In this document: positions 51,022 through 59,016 of the stretch, piece by piece
Layout of the letters: each line of letters opens with the position of its first letter
How positions within the stretch are numbered: position 1 is the stretch's first letter
Assembly: GCF_011250635.1 (NCBI RefSeq)
Contig: NZ_JAANNP010000014.1
Location: 1-60,681, forward strand
Direction: 5' to 3'
Source of the DNA: Motilibacter deserti
GTDB taxonomy: Bacteria > Actinomycetota > Actinomycetes > Motilibacterales > Motilibacteraceae
DNA length: 60,681 nt
Translations under genes and position numbers: made by a program
The notes under the pieces: model-generated
What the model saw: only the letters and a program-made list of their open reading frames with translations
Told to the model about the DNA's origin: nothing
Databases searched by the model: none

Positions 51022-51249
51022 CCGTCGACCTTAGCGAGGGGTCACGCGGCGTCGCGGGTGCTTGCGCGGTGGCGGTAGATGTGTCCCCGGGCGGCTTGCT
51101 GCTGTGAGTGGCTGGTCCGCGTGCATCGCCCGGGCCGGTGCGCGGACGATGCCTAGGGAATCCGGGCGACGTCCGGCAGTTCTCGCGACGATGCCGTCGG
51201 TGCGATCTGGCGGTCGACAAGACTGCTGGCAGGAGGCGCCGGTGACCCA

Positions 51250-51468
51250 CTAGATCTTGTCGAGGACACCCGTGCCTCCCAGTGCCGCGACCAGCACGCC
51301 CGCGACCACCAGGAAGACGCCGGTGGCGCCTGCGACAGCCGGGTTTCCGTGTGGCAGCAGGCTGGGACTGATCGTCGTCGCGATCTTGTGCCGATGCCGT
51401 ATCCAGTAGATGCCGAAGAGGACCGCGAACGGACCCCAGAGCAGCGACACCACCTGGCCCTCGGTCAT
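51250..51468 (-). CDS. Small two-helix membrane protein, paralogue A
   Basis: A 72-residue inner-membrane protein with two hydrophobic helices (about residues 6-22 and 45-64). The N-terminus MTEGQVVSLLWGPFAVLFGIYW resembles that of the plus-strand protein at 51969-52184 (marking residues 1-22). ATG at 51468 has a GGAGG site 8 nt upstream. It is divergent from the next two small membrane genes. Function unknown; not recognised as a named family. Confidence 0.72.
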   Translation of the reverse strand: MTEGQVVSLLWGPFAVLFGIYWIRHRHKIATTISPSLLPHGNPAVAGATGVFLVVAGVLVAALGGTGVLDKI

Positions 51469-51670
51469 TCGTCAGCCTCCCCTGAGGGTCTGCGGGCGAC
51501 CGCAGCATGTCGTTCCGCTTGCGGCTCGTCCCCGAAGCAGAAAGCGGGGAAACGACCTCGCACGACGCGCGCTGCCCCGATGCCATCGGCACATCGACGC
51601 GTGCCTCTGCGGTGTTAGGCCGAACCGGGGCGTGGGTAGCTGCCGCTGGAGAAGGATCTTGGAGGCATGC

Positions 51671-51901
51671 GTGAGCTCGTTCCGCTATCGGCCCAGCAAG
51701 CCCGCCGCAGTCCTCAGCGCTGTCGTCGGGGTCGGGATGCTGGTCTTCGGTATCAGCACCTTCCACGACGAGGGTGGCTCGGCCGTCGGCTTCCTCGTGT
51801 TCTGGTGTGCTGTCGTCGCAGGAATCGTGGGCCTCAACCTGTGGTCTGCTTTCGCGAAGAACGGCGCTCTGGGCACGTACGAGGAGAAGCCGCGCACGTG
51901 A
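51671..51901 (+). CDS. Small two-helix membrane protein
   Basis: A 76-residue protein with two hydrophobic segments (about residues 12-28 and 38-58, with GFLVFWCAVVAGIVGL) and a short cytoplasmic tail. GTG at 51671 has a TTGGAGG site 6 nt upstream. Third codon positions are less G/C-rich than in the backbone genes. Lies between the two paralogous small membrane protein genes. Not recognised. Confidence 0.65.
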   Translation: MSSFRYRPSKPAAVLSAVVGVGMLVFGISTFHDEGGSAVGFLVFWCAVVAGIVGLNLWSAFAKNGALGTYEEKPRT

Positions 51902-51968
51902 GCGGGTGCCACCGCCCGCCTGACCCGCGTCCCGAGCAGCGTCCCTTCCTTCCGCCGCGGGAGAGCAC

Positions 51969-52184
51969 GTGACAGAAGAGCAGTTGGCCGCTGTCGTGAT
52001 GGGGCCTCTTGCCGTCGTGTTCGGGGTCTTCTTCATCATGACGCGACATCAGGTGGCCGCCGAGGCGCAGAAGCGGGCGAGCCTGGTGCCGCAGACGCCG
52101 GGGGTGATGGCTGCCTGCGGCGCGCTCGCCGTGCTGGTAGGCCTCGGGCTGACCATTGCCGGGTTGGCCGGGTGGGTGCAGTAG
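51969..52184 (+). CDS. Small two-helix membrane protein, paralogue B
   Basis: A 71-residue protein starting MTEEQLAAVVMGPLAVVFGVFF, with the same MTExQ...GPxAVxFG pattern as paralogue A (51250-51468) and a second C-terminal helix (about 46-66). GTG at 51969 follows the preceding small gene by 67 nt. Function unknown. Confidence 0.7.
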   Translation: MTEEQLAAVVMGPLAVVFGVFFIMTRHQVAAEAQKRASLVPQTPGVMAACGALAVLVGLGLTIAGLAGWVQ

Positions 52185-52328
52185 TCGTCGATCGCGCGTT
52201 GGCGGTTGTCGGGCGCGCGGCCTCCAGCCACCACTCCGGCCTTGCTGTTCCGGGGTGAATGCGCGGGCGGGCGGCCGTCGTCGGCAAATGCGATCGACGC
52301 CCGCACGGCGAAAGCGGACACTCGTGCC

Positions 52329-53324
52329 GTGACCCCGTCGATGGGCTCCGGCAGCGATCTGGCCGCCCGACTCCGTGTCGCCTACGGCTGGACCGGCGAC
52401 GTGCGGGTCGAGCCGGGCCGGCGCGGAGCTGAGGGCCGTGTCTGGCGCGTCACTGCGGGCGGTCGCCAGTACGCCCTCAAGGAGGTCGTAGGAGCTCCTC
52501 CCGCCGCGGCGGCCGTGGCTGCTCAGGTCGATCTGATGCAGCGGGCTGCTGCAGCCGGTGTACGCGTCGCCGCGAGCCATCCGGACCGGGCCGGCCGTCA
52601 CGTCATCCCCGGGGACGACGGCAGCTGGCTGCGCCTCTACGACTGGGTCGACGTGCGGCCGATCGAGCCGTCGGCCTGCGGGGCGCGGAGCCTCGGCGTG
52701 CTGCTGGCCCGCCTGCACCGGTCGGCGCCGGCGTGCGGGAGTGAGCCCGGTGGAGGCGTTCCCTCCCGGTGGTACGACCGGGCTCCGGACCTGACGTCAT
52801 GGTCTCCGCTCTGCACGTCGGGCGCGTGGTGGTGCGACCGCCTCACCGCCCGCCTCGCCGAGCTTCCCCTCCTGTGCGAGCGGGTGACGCCGACAGACCC
52901 GCAGCGATGCCTGTCCTGCCACCGGGACCTGCACCCGGAGAACGTCCTCGTGGAGGCATCCGGCGCCCTGGTCGTGGTCGACTGGGACGACGTCGGGCCG
53001 GCACAGCCAGGCCGGGAGCTCGCCAAGTTGGTGTTCGACTGGTTCTGTGACGGGCCGGCCTTCGACCTGCAGGCCGCGCGCGAGCTGTACTCCGCGTACA
53101 TCGACGAGGGTGGCCCGGGCCGCGTCGTCGAGGCTTCGGACTTCTCTATGCTGGTTGCGGCTCGGCTCAACTTCCTCCGGCTGCAGTTGCGCATCGCCCT
53201 CGACCCGCATGCTTCCCGCGAGCATCGCGCCTGGGCCGATCAGGAGATCGACGAAGCGCTCAGGATCCTGCCTACGCCGCGGCAGCTGGGAGAGGCGCTC
53301 GAAGCGTTCTCCGACGTCCACTGA
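52329..53324 (+). CDS. Aminoglycoside phosphotransferase-like kinase
   Basis: A 331-residue APH/choline-kinase-fold protein. The ATP-binding lysine lies in QYALKEVVGAP (near residues 45-55), the catalytic loop is SCHRDLHPENVLVEASG (Asp near 200) and the Mg-binding motif is VVVDWDDVGPAQPGRELAKLVFDW. Substrate unknown; it need not be an antibiotic. GTG at 52329 lies 6 nt after GACACT (52317-52322), a possible leaderless start; the in-frame GTG at 52206 would add 41 low-complexity residues. An N-terminal segment (SDLAARLRVAYGWTGDVRVEPG) resembles HipA-unrelated spectinomycin-type kinases. Confidence 0.85.
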   Translation: MTPSMGSGSDLAARLRVAYGWTGDVRVEPGRRGAEGRVWRVTAGGRQYALKEVVGAPPAAAAVAAQVDLMQRAAAAGVRVAASHPDRAGRHVIPGDDGSWLRLYDWVDVRPIEPSACGARSLGVLLARLHRSAPACGSEPGGGVPSRWYDRAPDLTSWSPLCTSGAWWCDRLTARLAELPLLCERVTPTDPQRCLSCHRDLHPENVLVEASGALVVVDWDDVGPAQPGRELAKLVFDWFCDGPAFDLQAARELYSAYIDEGGPGRVVEASDFSMLVAARLNFLRLQLRIALDPHASREHRAWADQEIDEALRILPTPRQLGEALEAFSDVH

Positions 53325-53433
53325 CGGGCCGCTCCGGCTCGGGGAAGCGCGGCCCGAGGCTGTGCCGGCCTCCACCGCCTTGCTTGAGCTGCTCCTCACT
53401 TCGCCCCGTAGGCCGACGTCCCTGTTGCCTGGG

Positions 53434-53718
53434 CTACGTGGAGGGCCAGGTGGTCGACGACCCGGTCATCCTTCCGTTGCGCCGGCGCCGCCACACCACG
53501 TACGCCACGAGGAAGGCGCACACGAGGGCGAGGGCGCTCAGGAGCGCGGCTGTCCTTCCGACGACGAGGGTCAGCAGTCCCACCAGGGCGGCAGCGAGGC
53601 CCGCTCCGATGGCCCGCCAAATCATCAAGGACCCCAGCCGCGCTTCCCTCAGGGGCTGGCCCTGCCTGTAGACCACGCGTTTGTCGTCCCAGCGCCCCAG
53701 TCGCTCCGTGAGTCCCAC
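53434..53718 (-). CDS. Small two-helix membrane protein
   Basis: A 94-residue protein with a basic soluble N-terminus (VGLTERLGRWDDKRVVYRQG), two membrane helices (about residues 30-50 and 54-72) and a basic tail (WRRRRNGR). GTG at 53718 is chosen because GAGGAGG lies about 6 nt upstream; an open frame continues further upstream without coding character. Convergent to the kinase gene. Function unknown. Confidence 0.65.
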   Translation of the reverse strand: MGLTERLGRWDDKRVVYRQGQPLREARLGSLMIWRAIGAGLAAALVGLLTLVVGRTAALLSALALVCAFLVAYVVWRRRRNGRMTGSSTTWPST

Positions 53719-53905
53719 GGCTACCTCCTCGGCGAGAACGTTCTGGTGTCCACACCTACCCTCGGCCTGGAGATCCACAAGCGTGTGCGAGTGCTGCCGG
53801 CCGCGGACGTCGGCGAGGTACGTCCGCTCGTACGAGCCGTTCTCGCGATCCCGGCTGAAGGCCAGCTGAAGGCAACTCGACCTTCGCCTCACTAGCGTGC
53901 GTGTC

Positions 53906-54475
53906 GTGACGAACCTCGAGAGCGCCACGTCGGCGATCGTGCTCGGAACTGACGGCCGCGGTGGCGAGGACCAGTGGCGGGCGCTCCTCAGTGAGGACAC
54001 GGCGCACGTGGACCTGGGGGACCCGGACCAGGTCTTCCTCGTTCACGTCGTTGCCGTGCCACGAGCTCGCGTGCCTGTCGAGGGTTCGACCGTCGAGTTC
54101 GAGGGCCTCGAGCTGCGACTGGTCAGTGTCGCGGTCGACAACTTCGTCACACTGGAGCTGGAGGGAGTGGGACCGCTCGCGGCCGAGCGTCGCAGCGCGT
54201 ACGAGGCCGAGTGGCGAGCGTGGACGGAGACCGGCGCGCAGACGGGCGAGGCGCCGCCTTCCTGGCCGGCGGAGGTGCTCGCGCAGGTACCTCTCACGGT
54301 CAACGATGACCGGGGCACGCAGTACCAACTGAACAGTGGAGAGGCAGGCGGGACGGGCACGCCCTGGAGGTACCTCGCCCGCTTCCGCCCGGCACCACCA
54401 TCCACCGTCCGGGAGCTGGTCGTCTCGGTCGCGGGATTCGAGCACCGCCTGACGTGGACCCCGGACGCGTTCTGA
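53906..54475 (+). CDS. Hypothetical protein
   Basis: A 189-residue cytoplasmic-looking protein, mostly beta with acidic character (HVDLGDPDQVFLVHVVAVPRARV, then LELRLVSVAVDNFVTLELEGVG and a C-terminal VSVAGFEHRLTWTPDAF). No signal peptide or membrane helix. GTG at 53906 lies 7 nt after TAGCGT (53893-53898), a clear leaderless layout, chosen over three in-frame codons upstream. Not recognised. Confidence 0.75.
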   Translation: MTNLESATSAIVLGTDGRGGEDQWRALLSEDTAHVDLGDPDQVFLVHVVAVPRARVPVEGSTVEFEGLELRLVSVAVDNFVTLELEGVGPLAAERRSAYEAEWRAWTETGAQTGEAPPSWPAEVLAQVPLTVNDDRGTQYQLNSGEAGGTGTPWRYLARFRPAPPSTVRELVVSVAGFEHRLTWTPDAF

Positions 54476-54576
54476 CCCTTCCCTGAGCCGCCGCAGTCCT
54501 GGGGACGCTGGTCATCCGGGAAGCAGGCTCCTGCGGTCGCGTACTGCCTTCCGTGCGAGGGGCCTGCCCAGCGTTG

Positions 54577-55170
54577 CTACCGCCGGGCCCCGCGCCACGC
54601 GTACACAGCCCCTGGAACCAGCGCCAGCACCAGCGCGACGGCTGCCGCTGGGAGCCAGGTGGTGTCCTGCAGCGGCCAGCTCGCGTATCGCGCCCACCCC
54701 CGGTCGGCCGCTCCGGTGAACACTGGAGGAACGAGGCACAGCGTCGGCATGACCCAGGCCGCGCGTTCGCCGAACAGCACCGCCCCGAGAGCGAGCAGTC
54801 CTGTCGCAGCGAGCGCCGCGCGCAGGACGACCACCGAGAGGCCGTCGACGGAAGCCCCGTAGGTCTGCGCGGCGAGCAGCAGTGGCACCGCGACGCCAGC
54901 GGTCACGAGCACCACGTGCAAGGCCCGCTCGCCTGCACCCAAGCGAGGCATGCTGCGCTCCACCTCGGCGCACGGCCCCGCGAGGGTGGTGCCGGCGGCG
55001 GCCGCGGCGAGGGTGACCGCGAGCAGTAGGAGGGAGACGGGGTGGACGCTGCCCGAGTAGCGGGTGAGGTGGAGCAACGCGCCGGCGCCTGCGGCGACGG
55101 CCAGGATCAGGCAGGCTGCGACGGGCAGCCCGCGCCACCGCGCGTGCAGCCGGAGGCCGGCCGCGCTCAC
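54577..55170 (-). CDS. Integral membrane protein of the sigma/ABC operon
   Basis: A 197-residue protein with about six hydrophobic helices across its length. It overlaps the upstream permease gene by 4 nt (GTGA) and ends the operon that starts with the ECF sigma factor at 58633. It is probably a second membrane subunit of the ABC system. No conserved motif recognised. Confidence 0.8.
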   Translation of the reverse strand: MSAAGLRLHARWRGLPVAACLILAVAAGAGALLHLTRYSGSVHPVSLLLLAVTLAAAAAGTTLAGPCAEVERSMPRLGAGERALHVVLVTAGVAVPLLLAAQTYGASVDGLSVVVLRAALAATGLLALGAVLFGERAAWVMPTLCLVPPVFTGAADRGWARYASWPLQDTTWLPAAAVALVLALVPGAVYAWRGARR

Positions 55171-56426
55171 TGGAGCACCGTGAGCGGGTCGGGGGCGCAC
55201 CGGGCCAGGGCGTCGCGCATGCGGGTGATGCGTTGGGCCTGCTCCGCCTCGGGCATGTCGTTCAGCCGGCTCAGCGCGACCGAGGCTGCGGCGGGCGCTC
55301 GTTCGTCGGGCGCGCTCTGTGCGAACCACGCCGCGACGACATCCGTCGAGGCCTGCTGCTCGGGCGTGGGCGAGTGGTCCGTCGCGCACCCGCTCCAGCG
55401 GTACGCCTGCCAGGCCCCGAGAAGGTAGCGGACCTGGTCCGGTCCTCCGTCGAGCTCGAAGCGCTGGAGCTCGGGCAGGACCATCACCCGCGGGTCCTGC
55501 GTGATCGAGGAGAACGGCTGTTCGACCACCGAGGTGGGGCCGCCCGGGACGAGGGCGGCACGGCGCAGGGTCGCCCGGGCGGGCTCGACGACCTGGGGGA
55601 GGAGCGACCTGTGCAGCGTGGTCATGCACACCGTGGGCTCCCCGGGCGTGCACACGGGAGCGGCGGCGGCGGGGTCGGGCTCGTACGGGCTGGTGCCCCC
55701 GGGCAGCAGGGCGACCCCCGCGGCTATCCCGGCGGCTGCCGGGGCCAGCGCGAGGGCGCGTGACCTCGAGGACGAAGCCAGCGCGGCGGTCAGGCCGGCG
55801 ACCAGCAGGCCGGTGAGCAGCGCGGCCTGAGCTCCGGCCACGTCCAGGCGCAGCTGGGTGAAGGCCTGGGCCGGGTCGGCGCCCGGGTTGAGCCGGGCGG
55901 CGGGCCCGTAGGCTGTCATCAGGAGAAGCAGCGTTCCTGCAACGGTGATCAGCGGTGCGGCGAACGGCACAGGGAAGGCTCGGCCGACCGCAAGGCCGAC
56001 GGCCACTGCGGCGGCGACGGCGAGGACGAGGAGAGCCGCGCTGAGCGGCCAGCGCCCGCCCGTGTAGCCGGAGTCGGCTAGCACCCGTCCGACGTAGGCC
56101 GCGGTCGACGCCGAGACCCCCACGACCGCGGCGGTCAGCAGTGCGAGCGCACCGGGCAGACGCTGTGCGCGTAGCGGCCGCGCCGTCGTCGAGACCAGCT
56201 CCTCGAGGCCCGCGCGCCGCTCTCGTCCGCCGTGCCAGACGGCTGCGCCGAGGGTCAGCGGGAGCAGCAGGACCAGGTTGCTCTTAGCCGTCGAGGTGAC
56301 GCCGGCGGCCATGCCCTGCCAGTGCCCTGAGCGGTACTCGAGGAGCGCCGTGTTGAGGACCAGGGCGAGCAGCAGCAGTGGGCCGGCGGCAGAGCGCCGC
56401 AGCTCGGTGAACAGGACGCGCGTCAT
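55167..56426 (-). CDS. ABC transporter permease-like membrane protein with extracytoplasmic domain
   Basis: A 419-residue protein. The N-terminal 250 residues carry about six membrane helices of the ABC-2 type (VLFTELRRSAAGPLLLLALVLN at the start). The last 160 residues form an extracytoplasmic domain with three cysteines (VCTPGEPTVC and WSGCATD). It overlaps the ATPase gene by 4 nt (ATGA). The transported substrate is unknown; drug or lantibiotic-type exporters share this layout. Confidence 0.8.
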   Translation of the reverse strand: MTRVLFTELRRSAAGPLLLLALVLNTALLEYRSGHWQGMAAGVTSTAKSNLVLLLPLTLGAAVWHGGRERRAGLEELVSTTARPLRAQRLPGALALLTAAVVGVSASTAAYVGRVLADSGYTGGRWPLSAALLVLAVAAAVAVGLAVGRAFPVPFAAPLITVAGTLLLLMTAYGPAARLNPGADPAQAFTQLRLDVAGAQAALLTGLLVAGLTAALASSSRSRALALAPAAAGIAAGVALLPGGTSPYEPDPAAAAPVCTPGEPTVCMTTLHRSLLPQVVEPARATLRRAALVPGGPTSVVEQPFSSITQDPRVMVLPELQRFELDGGPDQVRYLLGAWQAYRWSGCATDHSPTPEQQASTDVVAAWFAQSAPDERAPAAASVALSRLNDMPEAEQAQRITRMRDALARCAPDPLTVLQ

Positions 56427-57253
56427 GCCCCTTCTCCCGTCGCGCGGGCAGAGCGCAGCAGCGCGGTGTAGGCGCGCTCGACGGCACTGTCTCCCACCGT
56501 GCCCGAGCTGGCGCCGGGGTCGGCGGCGAGCAGGCCGTCGAGGCTGCCGGCGAACACGCTCCTGCCCGACTCCATGAGGACGACGTCCTCGCAGGACGCG
56601 GCGACGTCCTCGACCAGGTGGGTGGAGACGAGGACGCAGGCGTCGCTGCCGAGGTCGCGCAGGAGCTCACGGAACGAGACCCGCTGCTCAGGGTCGAGGC
56701 CGGTGGTGGGCTCGTCAAGCAGCAGCAGGTCCGGGTCGTTCACGATCGCCTGCGCCATGCCGACGCGGCGCACCATGCCCCCGGACAACGTCTTCATCTT
56801 GTCCCCGGCGCGGTCGGCCAGCCCGACCCGCTCGATGGCGCGCTGCGCCGCCGGCCCGATCCGCTGGGACGGGACCTCCTTGAGCCAGGCGAAGTACTCC
56901 ACCAGCTCGCGAACCGTGAAGCGCGGGTGGAAGCCGAAGTGCTGCGGCAGGTAGCCGAGGCGGCGCCGCACCACGGCAAGGTCCGCGTCGGGGGACATCG
57001 GCACCCCCAGCAGTTCGAGGGCCCCGCCGCCGGGACGGCTCACCGTCGACAGCGCGCGCATCAGCGTCGTCTTGCCGGCACCGTTCGGGCCCAGCAGCCC
57101 GTGCACCCCGGTGCCGAGGGCGAGGTCGAGCCCGTCGACCGCGCGGCGGCGGCCGGCGTTCACGACGAGTGACTCGGCCCGCACGGCAAAGGCGAAAGCG
57201 GTCGGCTCGAAGGTGGTCGGTCGGATGGTCCTTGTTCGCAAGGGGCTCTCCAC
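56423..57253 (-). CDS. ABC transporter ATP-binding protein
   Basis: A 276-residue ATPase subunit. Walker A is LLGPNGAGKTTLMRAL (about residues 51-66), the signature LSGGMVRRVGMAQAI (about 149-163), Walker B LLLLDEPTTGLDPEQ and the H-loop STHLVEDV. GTG at 57253 gives a short N-terminal extension and lies 20 nt after the upstream gene; an alternative start further in cannot be excluded. It is the third gene of the sigma-anti-sigma-ABC operon. Confidence 0.88.
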   Translation of the reverse strand: MESPLRTRTIRPTTFEPTAFAFAVRAESLVVNAGRRRAVDGLDLALGTGVHGLLGPNGAGKTTLMRALSTVSRPGGGALELLGVPMSPDADLAVVRRRLGYLPQHFGFHPRFTVRELVEYFAWLKEVPSQRIGPAAQRAIERVGLADRAGDKMKTLSGGMVRRVGMAQAIVNDPDLLLLDEPTTGLDPEQRVSFRELLRDLGSDACVLVSTHLVEDVAASCEDVVLMESGRSVFAGSLDGLLAADPGASSGTVGDSAVERAYTALLRSARATGEGA

Positions 57254-57272
57254 GCAGGAACGAGTTCGGGTC

Positions 57273-58058
57273 TCAGCGGGGCAGCGCGGCGTACGCGCTG
57301 CGACGCAGGACGAGGACGAGGAGCGAGAGGGCGCAGACGGCGGCCCACCACGGGCCGGCCTGAGCGGTGACGGCGGCCGGTACGCCGGTGCCGGCGATGC
57401 CGGGCAGCACGACCGCCGCAGCCCACGCGGCTCCGAGCGTGGCTGTCGCGCGCTGCAGGCCGACCACGCCGCCGAGCGCAAGCGCGACAGCGGTGACGCC
57501 GAGGCACGGCAGCAGCCACAGTCCCGGGCCGGGAGCGCCCCTGACCAGGCCCACGCCGCCGGCGACGGGCACCACCGCCAGCAGCACCGTGAGCGTGCGC
57601 CGCAGTAGCAGGGACAGCCCGGCTGCCGGGGTGGAGGCGGTGACCTCGGCGTAAGGGTCCAGGCGGCTTCCCCACGCGGCGGCGACACCGATCAACGGCA
57701 GGGCCGGGCTGAGGAGCAGCACCAGCGCAGGCCGCTGCGTCGACCCCACGTCGAGGGCGCTGGCCGAGGTGAGGACCGCGAGACAGCCGAGGAGCCACGC
57801 CAGCGGCGCGCTGCGCACGACTCGGGAGCGCCAGCGCCGCGCCGGCACCGGGGACGGCTCGCTGGCCACGCGGGCCAGCACGCCCGCACGGGCGGTCGCG
57901 AGCACGGACGCGGTCGCGGCGGGAAGTGCCTGCGCCAGTCGGGCGCGGCAGTCGGCGCAGGTGTCGAGGTGAGCCTCGAGCGAGACCGCTGCGGCTGGAG
58001 GGGCCGCCTGTGCGGCGTAGGCCCGCAGCAGGGCTTCGGGTGCGTGCCACGTGGTCAT
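57273..58058 (-). CDS. Membrane anti-sigma factor-like protein with zinc-finger (zf-HC2)
   Basis: A 261-residue protein. The N-terminus has the anti-sigma zinc-binding motif H-x3-C-x2-C (LEAHLDTCADCRARL, about residues 26-40), followed by about six membrane helices. It overlaps the sigma gene by 4 nt (ATGA). Position, motif and membrane location support an anti-sigma factor of the adjacent ECF, though six helices is more than the usual one. Confidence 0.85.
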   Translation of the reverse strand: MTTWHAPEALLRAYAAQAAPPAAAVSLEAHLDTCADCRARLAQALPAATASVLATARAGVLARVASEPSPVPARRWRSRVVRSAPLAWLLGCLAVLTSASALDVGSTQRPALVLLLSPALPLIGVAAAWGSRLDPYAEVTASTPAAGLSLLLRRTLTVLLAVVPVAGGVGLVRGAPGPGLWLLPCLGVTAVALALGGVVGLQRATATLGAAWAAAVVLPGIAGTGVPAAVTAQAGPWWAAVCALSLLVLVLRRSAYAALPR

Positions 58059-58633
58059 GCGGTCCCTCCTTCGGTCGTCAGCCCGTCGCGCAGGGCGATG
58101 CGGGCACGGCGGGCACGGGTCTTGACCGTGCCCTCCGGAAGCCCCAGCAGGGTCGATGCCTCCCGGGTGGTGAGGCCGTCGACCACGACCGCCTGCAGGA
58201 CCTCGCGCAGCTGCGGTGAGAGCCCGGCCCACGCCGCGGCCAGCCCTGGGTCGAGCTCACGGGTCAACGCCTCGTCCTCCGCGGAGGGCATTGCCGACGG
58301 AGTGGACCCGGCGGCCGCGAGCTCCGGCCGCTGTGCCCGCGCCCGGGCCCGCATGGCGTCGATGAGCTTGCGGGCCGCGATGGTCCACAGCCAGCCCGCG
58401 GCACTGCCGTCCGCACTGAACGACCCTGCCGAGCGCCAGAGGCTGACGTAGGAGTCCTGCAGGACCTCAGCGACGAGGTCCTCGTCGGAGCAGCGGCGGC
58501 GCAGCCGCAGCAGCAGCCACGGGGACGTCCGGGCGTAGAGCTCTTCGAAGGCGGCCCGGTCGCCGTGGGCGACCAGCTTCACCAGCCTCTCGTCGTCGAG
58601 CTCGCCCACCGGGCGGGCGGGTCTTCTTCGCAT
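58055..58633 (-). CDS. ECF-family RNA polymerase sigma factor
   Basis: A 192-residue sigma factor. Region 2 (about residues 20-90) includes EDLVAEVLQDSYVSLWRSAGSF and GWLWTIAARKLIDAMR; region 4 (about 130-190) includes LSPQLREVLQAVVVDGLTTREASTLLGLPEGTVKTRARRAR. ATG at 58633 or GTG at 58636 are both possible. An ECF-type promoter (58644-58673) lies just upstream, suggesting autoregulation. It heads a five-gene operon with anti-sigma, ATPase, permease and membrane protein. Confidence 0.93.
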   Translation of the reverse strand: MRRRPARPVGELDDERLVKLVAHGDRAAFEELYARTSPWLLLRLRRRCSDEDLVAEVLQDSYVSLWRSAGSFSADGSAAGWLWTIAARKLIDAMRARARAQRPELAAAGSTPSAMPSAEDEALTRELDPGLAAAWAGLSPQLREVLQAVVVDGLTTREASTLLGLPEGTVKTRARRARIALRDGLTTEGGTA

Positions 58634-58643
58634 CACGCCCCTC

Positions 58644-58673
58644 AAGACGACGGCCGGCCTCCGGCGGTTCTCC
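58644..58673 (-). promoter_or_regulatory. ECF-type promoter of the sigma/ABC operon
   Basis: On the minus strand GAACC (58670-58666) and CGTCTT (58649-58644) are separated by 16 nt, matching the GGAACC/CGTC pattern of ECF promoters. The -10 lies 10 nt before the sigma start codon. Confidence 0.6.
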
Positions 58674-59016
58674 CTGTGCCATGCGTCACCCGAACGGGCG
58701 GCCGGGTCCGTCCCGCCGGGCGGTTCTTCGGGCTCGAGGGCCGACCGTGCTGCTGCTAGGGGAGGCTGATGAGTCGACCGACCGATTCGGAGCATGCGCA
58801 ACTGCAGGCATCGTCGTGACTGGACCGCGCGCACTCAGTCCCGCCGACCAGTGCGCTCAAAGGCAGCACTGAGCGGGCTCGCAGCGATCGGGCGGCTATT
58901 GCGCTCGCGGGGATCGGCGAGCGGGCCACCGACCCATGGGGGCGCGACCGCGAGCGGGCTGACGCAGCGGTCGGCGCGACCGGTCTGCCGGACCTGGCGG
59001 CAGGCCCGGGAGGCGC
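58674..59016. other. Intergenic region without a supported gene
   Basis: About 340 nt between the sigma operon start and the end of the epimerase gene. Both are transcribed leftwards. Short open frames here lack coding character. No clear hairpin or repeat was seen. Confidence 0.6.

Noticed and set aside
53730-53895. Plus-strand frame ending LKATRPSPH before the gene at 53906
   Set aside because: The product looks protein-like in part, but third positions are only weakly G/C-rich, no start signal is seen and it runs into the -10 of the next gene.
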